A DNA stretch of 22,749 nucleotides, taken from NCBI GenBank assembly GCA_030039105.1, contig JASHQO010000388.1, positions 1 to 22,749 of the forward strand, given 5' to 3'. Under the pieces are notes generated by a model. It was not told where the DNA came from, ran no database searches, and saw only the letters and a program-made list of their open reading frames with translations. Numbering within the stretch: position 1 is the stretch's first letter; each line of letters opens with the position of its first letter. Below are positions 15,691-22,745 of this stretch, piece by piece. The stretch comes from Xanthobacteraceae bacterium (lineage in GTDB: Bacteria; Pseudomonadota; Alphaproteobacteria; Rhizobiales; Xanthobacteraceae). The translations under genes and the position numbers were made by a program.

Positions 15691-15723
15691 TCATAAGTCC
15701 ATACGCATTCTGTCGGCTAATCG
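15691..15723. promoter_or_regulatory. Putative LysR operator A, upstream of MFS-tautomerase operon
   Basis: The 33-bp element begins TCATAAGTCCAT and ends CGGCTAATCG. It matches the element at 18144-18176 at 27 of 33 positions, with the outer 12 and 10 bases identical and six differences in the middle. It ends 18 bp before the ATG at 15742. The second copy is next to the lysR gene itself, so this is the likely binding site of that regulator. A further CTTATGA at 15739-15745 is the inverse of TCATAAG. Confidence 0.7.
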
Positions 15724-15729
15724 GCTGAT

Positions 15730-15752
15730 GACGCTGTCCTTATGACAGCGTC
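15730..15752. promoter_or_regulatory. Perfect 9-bp inverted repeat over the MFS start
   Basis: GACGCTGTC (15730-15738) and GACAGCGTC (15744-15752) are separated by CTTAT. The ATG at 15742 sits in the loop and right arm. It could be a second operator or an RNA hairpin hiding that start codon. It also makes the in-frame ATG at 15775 a serious alternative start. Confidence 0.5.
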
Positions 15753-17010
15753 GTCACCATCGGACGCATTTGCCATGTATAGACTGCCTGAAACCGACCG
15801 CATCGCGCCAATCCACACTGTTGCGAAAGCTCCCTCGCTCGCGGTGCTGATCCCGATCATGGCAATTGTCTTGATCGCCTTCCTGATCATCGGTCTCGCT
15901 TTGCCGGTGCTGCCTCTGCATGTCCACCAGCGCCTGGGCCTTGGCACCTTCGTTGTCGGCCTCGTCACCGGCAGCCAGTTCGGCGCTTCGCTGCTGTCGC
16001 GCGTGTGGGCTGGGCATTATGCCGACCGCCGCGGCTGCAAGCGCGCCGTCGTCGCAGGCTTGCTGACAGCAACGGCCGCAGGGCTCCTCTACATTGGTTC
16101 GCTTGCCTTCGTCGCGACACCCCTCGTTTCCGTCACCATCCTGCTATTCGGCCGCGCCCTGCTCGGCGCCGCGGAAAGCTTCATCATCACCGGCGCCGTC
16201 GCCTGGGGACTGGCGCTTGCGGGCGCGAGCAATGCCGGACGCGTCATTGCCTGGATCGGCATGGCGATGTTCGCGAGCTTGGCGTTTGGCGCGCCGATCG
16301 GTACAGCGATTTATGCCGCGGGCAGCTTTGCCGCCGTTGCATTGGCGACGACGCTGATCCCACTCGTCACCGTATTGCTGGTCGCTCGATTATCTGCTGT
16401 GCCGCCACAAGGTGGCGAGCGTCCCTCGCTGTTGACGGTGGCCGGCGCCGTCTGGCTGCCCGGATTTGGCTCGGCGCTCAGTACCGTCGGCTTCGGCGCT
16501 ATTCTCACCTTCGGCTCGCTCTTGTCCGATCAGCGCGGCTGGAGTCCGGTCTGGTTGCTATTCAGCGCATTTGCGATTGCGCTCGTGCTGGCGCGATTGC
16601 TGCTCGGCCATACGCCGGACCGGCTCGGCGGCGCCAGGGTCGCGCTGATCTGCGTGCTGATCGAAGCCGCCGGCCTGTCGCTCATTTGGCTCGCATCCGG
16701 CGGAGCCGCTGCCGCGGCCGGCGCGGCGCTGACCGGCTTCGGCTATTCGCTGGTCTATCCCGGACTTGGTGTCGAAGCCGTGCGTCGCGCGCCACCGCAA
16801 AGCCGGGGTCTCGCCATGGGCGCCTACACCGTGTTCCTCGATGTGGCGCTTGGCTTCGGCAGCCCAGCGCTCGGTCTGATCGCCGGCCGCTTTGGTCTCG
16901 GCGTCGCGTTCCTGGTCAGTGCATTGATCGCGCTCGGTTCGGCGGCGGTCGCACTGCGCCTCTTTGTTGCGAATCGTCAAAGGAGCCGACAATGCCTCAC
17001 GTCATCGTAA
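15742..17010 (+). CDS. MFS transporter, YhhS/arabinose-efflux-like
   Basis: A 422-residue membrane protein with about twelve spans. SLAVLIPIMAIVLIAFLIIG is span 1. LPLHVHQRLGLGTFVVGLVTG precedes the loop-2/3 signature GHYADRRGCKRAVV. The pattern of LPxxVHxxLGxxxFxxGLxxGxQ and LLSRxxAGxYAD is that of the YhhS/YfcJ branch of MFS efflux proteins. The start at 15742 has no ribosome site and lies in an inverted repeat. ATG 15775 (MYRLPETDRI) would give 411 residues and leave span 1 intact. The stop is 19 bp inside the next gene, so the two are cotranscribed. Downstream of a LysR operator, it is probably induced by a small molecule that it exports. The substrate is unknown. Confidence 0.87.
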   Translation: MTASSPSDAFAMYRLPETDRIAPIHTVAKAPSLAVLIPIMAIVLIAFLIIGLALPVLPLHVHQRLGLGTFVVGLVTGSQFGASLLSRVWAGHYADRRGCKRAVVAGLLTATAAGLLYIGSLAFVATPLVSVTILLFGRALLGAAESFIITGAVAWGLALAGASNAGRVIAWIGMAMFASLAFGAPIGTAIYAAGSFAAVALATTLIPLVTVLLVARLSAVPPQGGERPSLLTVAGAVWLPGFGSALSTVGFGAILTFGSLLSDQRGWSPVWLLFSAFAIALVLARLLLGHTPDRLGGARVALICVLIEAAGLSLIWLASGGAAAAAGAALTGFGYSLVYPGLGVEAVRRAPPQSRGLAMGAYTVFLDVALGFGSPALGLIAGRFGLGVAFLVSALIALGSAAVALRLFVANRQRSRQCLTSS

Positions 17011-17222
17011 AGCTATGGCCCGGCAAATCGGAGGCGCAGAAAAACAAACTGGCCCAGGAGATAACCGGCGCGGTGATGCGCGTCCTCGACTACGGCGAAG
17101 AGTCGGTCTCGGTCGGCATCGAAGAAGTCGCGCCTAGCCAGTGGATGGATAAAGTCTATAACCCGGATATCCTCGGCAAGCTTGAGGAAATCTATAAGAA
17201 GCCAGGGTACGACCGGGTCTGA
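16992..17222 (+). CDS. 4-oxalocrotonate tautomerase family protein, PptA-like
   Basis: A 76-residue protein starting MPHVIVKLWPG. After Met removal the N-terminal Pro is the catalytic base of the tautomerase superfamily. Length, the MPH start and the ending KKPGY match E. coli PptA (YdcE, about 77 residues) as I remember it. AGGAG lies six bases before the ATG, which is inside the end of the MFS gene (19-bp overlap), so the pair is translationally linked. It probably tautomerises an unsaturated 2-oxoacid or a phenylpyruvate-like compound in the cytoplasm. The lysR gene converges on it with only 14 bp between stops. Confidence 0.9.
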   Translation: MPHVIVKLWPGKSEAQKNKLAQEITGAVMRVLDYGEESVSVGIEEVAPSQWMDKVYNPDILGKLEEIYKKPGYDRV

Positions 17223-17236
17223 GCACGCGGGCTGGA

Positions 17237-18130
17237 TTATGCCCGATAGCGTAGCGCCTCGACCACCAGCGCGAAGGCTGCCGAGCTTTGCCGCCGGCTC
17301 GGGTACCATAGGTGATAGCCGGAAAACGGTGGGCACCAATCGGCCAGCACGCGCTTGAGGCGGCCCTTGGCGATATACGGCGCGACGAGGCCTTCCGGCA
17401 CATAGGTCAGGCCGAAGCCGGACAGCGCGGCGTTGAGCATCTGCGCGGTGGTGTTGAAGGTGAATTGGCCGTCGACGCGCACTTTCAACTCGCGGCCGGA
17501 TTTTTCGAACTCCCAGGCATACAGCCCGCCGTGGGTAGGCAGGCGGAGATTGATGCAATTGTGCCCGACCAGCTCCTGCGGCCGCTTCGGCTCCGGCCGC
17601 GTCCTGAAATACGACGGCGCGCCGACCACCGCCATGCGTGTGTCCGGCCCGATGCGTACCGCGATCATGTCCTTGGCGACCTGCTCGCCGCTGCGCACGC
17701 CGGCGTCGTAGCGTTGCGTCACGATGTCCGTCAAACCGTAGTCAACGGCGATCTCGATCTTGATGTCCGGATATTCGCGCAGCAGCTTTCCGAGTTTCGG
17801 CAGCAGAATGGCGTCGGCCGCATACTCCGTCGATGAAATGCGAACGGTGCCGGCGGGTTTGTCGCGAAGCTCGCTCAAGGCGGCGAGCTCGACGTCGATC
17901 TCCTCGAACCGCGGACCGAGCGTGTGCAACAGCCGCTCGCCGGCTTCGGTGGGTGCGACGCTGCGCGTGGTGCGGGTCAGTAGGCGCACGCCCAAGCGCG
18001 CTTCGAGTTCGCGCATGGTGTGGCTAAGCGCCGACTGCGAGACACCGAGCTTGGCTGCGGCTTTGGTAAAGCTCTGCTCGCGTCCGACCGCCACGAAGGC
18101 GGCGAGGTCATCGAGATGTCCGCGCTGCAT
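17237..18130 (-). CDS. LysR-family transcriptional regulator
   Basis: A 297-residue LysR-type regulator. The winged helix-turn-helix is at about 6-65: LAAFVAVGREQSFTKAAAKL, GVSQSALSHTMRELEARLGV, RLLTRTTRSVAPTEAGE. From about 92 the effector-binding domain (PBP2_CrgA-like) follows, with GTVRISSTEYAADAILLPKL and YDAGVRSGEQVAKDM. AGGAG lies six bases before the ATG. It is divergent from the cupin gene and convergent with the MFS-tautomerase operon. Copies of one 33-bp motif lie upstream of both targets, and the copy beside lysR overlaps a TATAAT facing lysR. Autoregulation plus control of both flanking transcripts is the simplest reading. The inducer is unknown. Confidence 0.93.
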   Translation of the reverse strand: MQRGHLDDLAAFVAVGREQSFTKAAAKLGVSQSALSHTMRELEARLGVRLLTRTTRSVAPTEAGERLLHTLGPRFEEIDVELAALSELRDKPAGTVRISSTEYAADAILLPKLGKLLREYPDIKIEIAVDYGLTDIVTQRYDAGVRSGEQVAKDMIAVRIGPDTRMAVVGAPSYFRTRPEPKRPQELVGHNCINLRLPTHGGLYAWEFEKSGRELKVRVDGQFTFNTTAQMLNAALSGFGLTYVPEGLVAPYIAKGRLKRVLADWCPPFSGYHLWYPSRRQSSAAFALVVEALRYRA

Positions 18131-18143
18131 TTATGGCTCCTGC

Positions 18144-18176
18144 TCATAAGTCCATGCCGATTATAGCGGCTAATCG
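18144..18176. promoter_or_regulatory. Putative LysR operator B in the lysR-cupin intergenic region
   Basis: This 33-bp element begins TCATAAGTCCAT and ends CGGCTAATCG, and is 27/33 identical to 15691-15723. It starts 14 bp from the lysR ATG and ends 54 bp before the cupin ATG, the usual place for a LysR site serving a divergent pair. Confidence 0.7.
18160..18165 (-). promoter_or_regulatory. Candidate -10 element of lysR
   Basis: The minus strand reads TATAAT, a consensus -10, within operator B. Transcription would start near 18153, giving a leader of about 22 bases that contains AGGAG (18141-18137). No good -35 is visible. In operator A, which has no divergent gene, these bases are not kept. 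Confidence 0.4.
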
Positions 18177-18230
18177 CACGGCAGGCGCGGTCCTAAATGC
18201 TGTCCGACAAGCCAAAAAGGAGATGCCGCC

Positions 18231-18626
18231 ATGGACATCAAACGCAACGGCTCGCAGCCGTCCGGCAAGGGGCCGGCGGACTGGTTTACCGGCACGGTGC
18301 GCGTCGATCCACTGTTTGCCGCGCCCGATCCGGCGCGGGTCGGCGGTGCCAGCGTCACCTTCGAGCCTGGCGCGCGCACCGCCTGGCACACCCATCCGCT
18401 CGGTCAGACATTGATTGTGACGTCGGGGTTCGGCCGGGTGCAGCGCGAGGGCGGACCGATCGAGGAAATCCGACCTGGCGACGTGGTCTGGTTTCCGCCC
18501 GGCGAGAAACATTGGCATGGCGCGTCGCCGACCACGGCGATGACGCACATCGCCATCGCCGAAGTGCAAAACGGCAAGGTCGTCGACTGGATGGAAAAGG
18601 TCAGCGACGTGCAATACCGGGGCTGA
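18231..18626 (+). CDS. Cupin protein, manganese hydroxynitrile lyase (GtHNL)-like
   Basis: A 131-residue single-domain cupin. Motif 1 reads WHTHPLGQTLIVTSGFG with H53, H55 and Q59; motif 2 reads PPGEKHWHGA with H94 and H96. In the manganese cupin hydroxynitrile lyase of Granulicella tundricola (from memory) the ligands are H53, H55, Q59 and H94, and A40, V42 and H96 line the active site. All of these residues are found here at the same numbers, and the sequence is colinear throughout. That enzyme cleaves or forms cyanohydrins such as mandelonitrile, but the physiological role of the family is uncertain. AGGAG lies eight bases before the ATG. It is divergent from lysR, behind operator B, and 17 bp upstream of the paoA leader. 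Confidence 0.88.
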   Translation: MDIKRNGSQPSGKGPADWFTGTVRVDPLFAAPDPARVGGASVTFEPGARTAWHTHPLGQTLIVTSGFGRVQREGGPIEEIRPGDVVWFPPGEKHWHGASPTTAMTHIAIAEVQNGKVVDWMEKVSDVQYRG

Positions 18627-18643
18627 GCCGCTTGGAACGCAAG

Positions 18644-18772
18644 ATGCGCAGCATCGTTGAATACGGATTGCACCGGCGCGATTTTACGGGAGCGACCGTT
18701 TCCACAGCGGTCACGACGGCGCCACATATTGCCAACGCGGACATGCCGCAATGGAGAGCCCAAAATGGCTAA
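18644..18772 (+). CDS. Detached Tat signal peptide, out of frame with paoA
   Basis: This 42-codon frame begins MRSIVEYGLHRRDFTGATVS, then a mild hydrophobic stretch and PHIANADM. It has a twin-arginine motif (HRRDF), an h-region and an A-N-A cleavage site, as in the Tat leader of E. coli PaoA (TRRDL, from memory). GGA lies seven bases before its ATG. It reads into TAA at 18770-18772, overlapping the paoA start by eight bases. Removing one A from the run at 18762-18765 would fuse it in frame: ...QWRAQ-MAKVSFVV. It is thus a split-off leader: a mutation, a phase-variable run, a frameshift site or a sequencing error. Confidence 0.55.
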   Translation: MRSIVEYGLHRRDFTGATVSTAVTTAPHIANADMPQWRAQNG

Positions 18773-19274
18773 AGTGTCTTTCGTGGTGAACGGGGAGGCC
18801 CGCACCCTCGACCTCGACACCCGCACCACGCTGCTCGACGCGCTGCGCGAGCACCTGCATCTCACCGGCACCAAGAAGGGCTGCGACCACGGCCAATGCG
18901 GCGCCTGCACGGTGATGGTCGACGGGCGGCGGATCAATTCCTGCCTGACGCTCGCGGTGATGCACGAGGGCGACGACATCACCACCATCGAGGGACTGGG
19001 CACCCCGCAAAAGTTGCACCCGATGCAGGCGGCGTTCGTCAAGCACGACGGCTATCAATGCGGCTATTGCACGCCCGGCCAGATCTGCTCGGCGGTCGCG
19101 GCGCTCGACGAGATCAAGGCCGGCATCCCGAGCCATGTCAGCGCCGATTTGACCGCGCCGCCGCAATTGACGGCGATCGAGCTGCGCGAGCGGATGAGCG
19201 GCAATATCTGCCGCTGCGGCGCCTACTCGAACATTCTCGATGCGATCGCCGAGGTCGCCGGGAGGACGTCATGA
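18765..19274 (+). CDS. paoA: Aldehyde oxidoreductase 2Fe-2S subunit, PaoA-like
   Basis: A 169-residue iron-sulfur subunit of the xanthine oxidase family. Cys 40, 45, 48 and 60 (KKGCDHGQCGACTV ... INSC) bind the plant-ferredoxin-type 2Fe-2S cluster. Cys 99, 102, 149 and 151 (QCGYC ... CRCG) bind the second, helical-domain cluster. The stretch from GTKKGCDHGQCGACTV to MSGNICRCGAY is very close to E. coli PaoA (YagT) as remembered, including the inserted GIPSHVSADL segment. E. coli PaoA is exported by Tat; from the ATG used here, with GGAGAG about seven bases upstream, the protein has no leader. A Tat leader is encoded just upstream in another frame. The stop overlaps the paoB start (ATGA). It passes electrons from the Mo centre towards FAD. 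Confidence 0.93.
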   Translation: MAKVSFVVNGEARTLDLDTRTTLLDALREHLHLTGTKKGCDHGQCGACTVMVDGRRINSCLTLAVMHEGDDITTIEGLGTPQKLHPMQAAFVKHDGYQCGYCTPGQICSAVAALDEIKAGIPSHVSADLTAPPQLTAIELRERMSGNICRCGAYSNILDAIAEVAGRTS

Positions 19275-20221
19275 AGTCCTTCACCTACGAGCGCGCGGCT
19301 TCGCCTGCCGAAGCGGCCGCGGCCGCGGCACGCATCGCCGGCGCCAAATTCATCGCCGGCGGCACCAACCTGCTCGACCTGATGAAGCTCGAGATCGAAA
19401 CGCCGGCGCACCTGATCGACGTCAACGGCTTGGCGCTCGACAAGATCGAAGCGACGGCCGATGGCGGGCTTCGCATCGGCGCGCTGGTGCGCAACACCGA
19501 TCTCGCCGCCGACCAACGGGTGCGGCGCGACTATGGCCTGCTCGCCCGCGCCTTGCTCGCCGGTGCGTCGGGGCAATTGCGCAACAAGGCGACCACCGCC
19601 GGCAACCTGCTGCAGCGCACGCGCTGTCCGTATTTCTACGACACCAACCAACCGTGCAACAAACGCAAACCCGGCAGCGGCTGCGCCGCGCTCGGCGGCT
19701 TCAGCCGGGCGCATGCCGTGGTCGGCGTCAGCGACGCCTGCATTGCGGTCTATCCGAGCGACATGGCCGTGGCGCTGATGGCGCTCGACGCGACGGTGGA
19801 GACGGTATGCGCCGACGGTACCACGCGTCGCATTCCGATCGCACAGCTTTATCGGCTGCCGGGCGAGACACCGCACGTCGAGAATGTGCTGGAGTCGGGC
19901 GAATTGATTAGCGCCGTGTCCCTGCCAAAACCGGTCGGTGGCGCGCACATCTATCGTAAGGTGCGCGACCGCGCGTCTTATGCCTTCGCCCTGGTCTCGG
20001 TCGGCGCCATCGTGCAGCGCGACGGCACCGGCCGCGTCGCGCTCGGCGGCGTCGCGCCCAAGCCGTGGCGTGTCGCGGCGGCGGAAGCCGAGCTGCCGCG
20101 CGGCGCCAAGGCGGTCACGGCAGCCTTGCTGGCCGATGCCAAGCCGACCCGTGAGAACGCGTTCAAGCTGCCGCTGGTCGAGCGCACCCTCGGCGCAGTG
20201 CTGCGCGACGCCAGGGCTTGA
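19271..20221 (+). CDS. paoB: Aldehyde oxidoreductase FAD/4Fe-4S subunit, PaoB-like
   Basis: A 316-residue FAD-binding subunit (CO-dehydrogenase flavoprotein fold). KFIAGGTNLLDLMK (26-39) and TTAGNLLQRTRC (108-119) are the FAD loops. Four cysteines, C119, C129, C138 and C157 (RCPYFYD, PCNKR, GSGC, DAC), have the spacing of the extra 4Fe-4S cluster that marks PaoB (YagS) and 4-hydroxybenzoyl-CoA reductase-like flavoproteins. Length is near the 318 residues of E. coli PaoB. GGAGG lies about six bases before the ATG, which overlaps the paoA stop by four bases. The subunit receives electrons from the 2Fe-2S clusters and passes them to an acceptor. It has no leader, as expected for a subunit carried across the membrane with a Tat partner or kept in the cytoplasm. 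Confidence 0.94.
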   Translation: MKSFTYERAASPAEAAAAAARIAGAKFIAGGTNLLDLMKLEIETPAHLIDVNGLALDKIEATADGGLRIGALVRNTDLAADQRVRRDYGLLARALLAGASGQLRNKATTAGNLLQRTRCPYFYDTNQPCNKRKPGSGCAALGGFSRAHAVVGVSDACIAVYPSDMAVALMALDATVETVCADGTTRRIPIAQLYRLPGETPHVENVLESGELISAVSLPKPVGGAHIYRKVRDRASYAFALVSVGAIVQRDGTGRVALGGVAPKPWRVAAAEAELPRGAKAVTAALLADAKPTRENAFKLPLVERTLGAVLRDARA

Positions 20222-20224
20222 GCC

Positions 20225-22432
20225 ATGAAATTCGACGCCCCCGCCACGTTCAATCCGATCGACCGGCTCAAAGTCGTCGGCCGGCCCACCGACCGCATCG
20301 ACGGTCCGCTGAAAGCCACCGGCACCGCGCCTTATGCTTACGAGCGGCACGACGTCGTGCCGAACCAGGCCTACGGCTACGTGGTCGGCTCCGCCATCGC
20401 CAAAGGCCGCATCGCCTCGATAGACCTGAAGGACGCCGCGGCCGCGCCCGGCGTGCTTGCCGTCGTCACCGCGCAAAATGCCGGCAAGCTCGACAAAGGC
20501 GAATTCAACGTCGCCAGGCTGTTCGGCGGGCCCGACATCCAGCACTATCATCAGGCGATCGCCCTCGTCGTCGCCGAAACTTTCGAACAAGCGCGCGCTG
20601 CCGCGCAGCTCGTTCGCGTCGATTATGTTCCGGCCAAAGGCGCGTTCGATCTTGCGGCAGCGAAGGACGCCGCGATCAAGCTCGAGCCCAGCTTCGGCGG
20701 CCCGGCCGACACCGCCGCCGGCGATTTTGCCGGCGCCTTTGCCAAGGCACCGGTTCGGCTCGACGCGACTTACAGCACGCCCGATCAGTCGCACGCGATG
20801 ATGGAGCCGCACGCGTCGATCGCGGCCTGGGACGGCGACAGGCTCACCGTCTGGACGTCGAACCAGATGATCGACTGGGGCACGACCGACATGGCGAAGA
20901 CGCTCCGCATCGGCAAGGAGAAGGTGCGGCTCGTCTCGCCCTATATCGGCGGCGGCTTCGGCGGCAAATTGTTTCTGCGCGCCGACGCGCTGCTCGCTGC
21001 GCTCGGCGCGCGCGCCGCCAAGCGGCCGGTGAAAGTGGCGCTGCCGCGGCCGTTGATGATCAACAACACCACGCACCGGCCGGCGACGATCCAGCGCATC
21101 CGCATCGGTGCGACAAAAGACGGCAAGATCGCCGCCATCGGCCACGAGAGTTGGTCGGGCAACCTGCCGGGCGGCGATCCCGAGACCGCCGTTGGCCAGA
21201 CGCGTCTGCTCTATGCCGGCAAGAACCGCATGACCGCGATGCGGACCGCCCATCTCGACCTTGCCGAAGGCAATGCCATGCGCGCCCCGGGCGAGGCGCC
21301 GGGCATGATGGCGCTGGAGATCGCCATCGACGAGATGGCGGAGAAGCTCAATCTCGACCCGATCGAGTTCCGGATTCGCAACGACACTCAAGTCGATCCC
21401 GAGCATCCGCAGCGGCCGTTCTCGCAACGCCAACTGATCGAGTGCCTGCGCATCGGCTCCGATCGCTTCGGTTGGAGCAAGCGCAACCCCGCGCCCGGCA
21501 AGACCCGCGACGGCCGCTGGCTCGTTGGCCTCGGCGTCGCCGCCGCGTTCCGCAACAATCTTCTGGCGCCGTCGGGAGCGCGGGTGCGGCTCGACGATCG
21601 CGGCATCGTCACGGTCGAGACCGACATGACCGACATCGGCACCGGCAGCTACACCATCATCGCGCAGACCGCGGCGGAGATGATGGGCGTGTCGCTCGAC
21701 AAGGTCGTGGTGCGGCTCGGCGACTCGGCATTTCCGGTGTCATGCGGTTCGGGAGGCCAGTTCGGCGCCAACAACTCGACTTCGGGCGTCTACGCCGCCT
21801 GCGTCAAGCTCCGCGAAGCGGTGGCGCGCAAGCTCGGATTCAATTCTCCCGATGTGGCGTTCGTCGACGGCGAAGTCCGCTCCGGCAATCGCAGCGTGGC
21901 GCTTGCCGAAGCCGCGGGCGAGCGCGGCCTCGCCGCCGAGGACGCCATCGAATACGGCGAGCTCGACAAGACCTATCAGCAATCGACCTTCGGCGCCCAT
22001 TTCGTCGAAGTCGCCGTCGATGCCGCAACCGCCGAGATCCGGCTGCGGCGCATGCTGGCGGTCTGCGCCGCCGGCCGCATCCTCAATCCAAAATCGGCGC
22101 GCAGCCAGGTGATCGGCGCCATGACCATGGGCGCCGGCGCCGCCCTGATGGAAGAGCTCGTCGTCGACAAGCGCCGTGGCTTCTTCGTCAACCACGATCT
22201 GGCCGGCTATGAGGTGCCGGTCCACGCCGACATTCCGCATCAGGACGTGATCTTCCTCGACGAGACCGATCCGATCTCGTCGCCGATGAAGGCCAAAGGG
22301 GTGGGCGAGCTCGGCATCTGCGGCGTCGGCGCCGCCGTCGCCAACGCCATCTACAACGCTACCGGCGTGCGCGTGCGCGACTATCCGATCACCCTCGATA
22401 AGCTCCTGGATCGGCTGCCGGAAATGGCGTGA
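20225..22432 (+). CDS. paoC: Aldehyde oxidoreductase molybdenum subunit, PaoC-like
   Basis: A 735-residue large subunit that holds the molybdenum cofactor and oxidises aldehydes to acids with water as oxygen source. IGGGFGGK (241-248) is the Moco-binding glycine loop. AMRAPGEAPG (R353) is the second Moco segment. CGSGGQFGANNSTSG lies in the cofactor region, and KGVGELGICG near the end holds the catalytic Glu (E695). Length is close to E. coli PaoC (about 732). The start is three bases after the paoB stop. The E. coli enzyme (family knowledge) acts on aromatic aldehydes such as vanillin and cinnamaldehyde. Maturation normally needs MCD cofactor and a PaoD-type chaperone; no paoD or mocA gene lies in the window. 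Confidence 0.95.
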   Translation: MKFDAPATFNPIDRLKVVGRPTDRIDGPLKATGTAPYAYERHDVVPNQAYGYVVGSAIAKGRIASIDLKDAAAAPGVLAVVTAQNAGKLDKGEFNVARLFGGPDIQHYHQAIALVVAETFEQARAAAQLVRVDYVPAKGAFDLAAAKDAAIKLEPSFGGPADTAAGDFAGAFAKAPVRLDATYSTPDQSHAMMEPHASIAAWDGDRLTVWTSNQMIDWGTTDMAKTLRIGKEKVRLVSPYIGGGFGGKLFLRADALLAALGARAAKRPVKVALPRPLMINNTTHRPATIQRIRIGATKDGKIAAIGHESWSGNLPGGDPETAVGQTRLLYAGKNRMTAMRTAHLDLAEGNAMRAPGEAPGMMALEIAIDEMAEKLNLDPIEFRIRNDTQVDPEHPQRPFSQRQLIECLRIGSDRFGWSKRNPAPGKTRDGRWLVGLGVAAAFRNNLLAPSGARVRLDDRGIVTVETDMTDIGTGSYTIIAQTAAEMMGVSLDKVVVRLGDSAFPVSCGSGGQFGANNSTSGVYAACVKLREAVARKLGFNSPDVAFVDGEVRSGNRSVALAEAAGERGLAAEDAIEYGELDKTYQQSTFGAHFVEVAVDAATAEIRLRRMLAVCAAGRILNPKSARSQVIGAMTMGAGAALMEELVVDKRRGFFVNHDLAGYEVPVHADIPHQDVIFLDETDPISSPMKAKGVGELGICGVGAAVANAIYNATGVRVRDYPITLDKLLDRLPEMA

Positions 22433-22446
22433 CCGGAACGTTCCGG
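22433..22446. repeat. 14-bp perfect palindrome after paoC
   Basis: CCGGAACGTTCCGG begins directly after the TGA of paoC. It has no loop, so it is more like a protein-binding dyad than a terminator stem. Its role is unknown. Confidence 0.5.
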
Positions 22447-22530
22447 GTCCCATCGGCGCGGCCGTGCCGGCCCTACACCTTGGTATAGCGCCGAGCCTCC
22501 CAACGTTCAGTAGAAGTTTTGCCCGCGGCG

Positions 22531-22551
22531 GCGTTGGCTGAAGGCCAACGC
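22531..22551 (+). terminator. Hairpin downstream of paoC
   Basis: GCGTTGGC and GCCAACGC form a perfect 8-bp stem around the loop TGAAG, about 100 bp after paoC. No T-run follows, so terminator function is uncertain. The rest of the 187-bp gap shows no gene. Confidence 0.35.
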
Positions 22552-22619
22552 AGGCCGGGATCGTTGCGGTCCGGACGGCGCGCGGCGTCAAAAAAATCGG
22601 TGACCGCGGGAGAGCTTCG

Positions 22620-22745
22620 ATGATGCACTCGGACATCACGTCGGGGCGGTTTGCCGGCCTCGAGATTTTAGGACTGGCGCTGTTGGCCGTGATCGCGCTC
22701 GCCGTGGCGACCGCTTTCTTTGCAGCGATATTGCCGCAGATCTGA
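22620..22745 (+). CDS. Small single-span membrane protein (41 residues)
   Basis: A 41-codon frame begins MMHSDITSGRFAGLEIL. Residues about 16-38 form one continuous hydrophobic span (LGLALLAVIALAVATAFFAA), and the protein ends LPQI. GGGAGAG lies about five to six bases before the ATG, one of the best ribosome sites in the window. I do not recognise a family. The N-terminus is short and polar, so it is probably an inner-membrane small protein. It lies 187 bp after paoC, beyond a hairpin, and may have its own promoter. It could also be the first gene of something outside the window. Confidence 0.6.
   Translation: MMHSDITSGRFAGLEILGLALLAVIALAVATAFFAAILPQI

Noticed and set aside
19223..21433. 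736-codon open frame on the minus strand
   Set aside because: It lies opposite paoB and paoC, is rich in His, Arg, Gly and Ala, shows no domain, and arises from high-GC codon bias.
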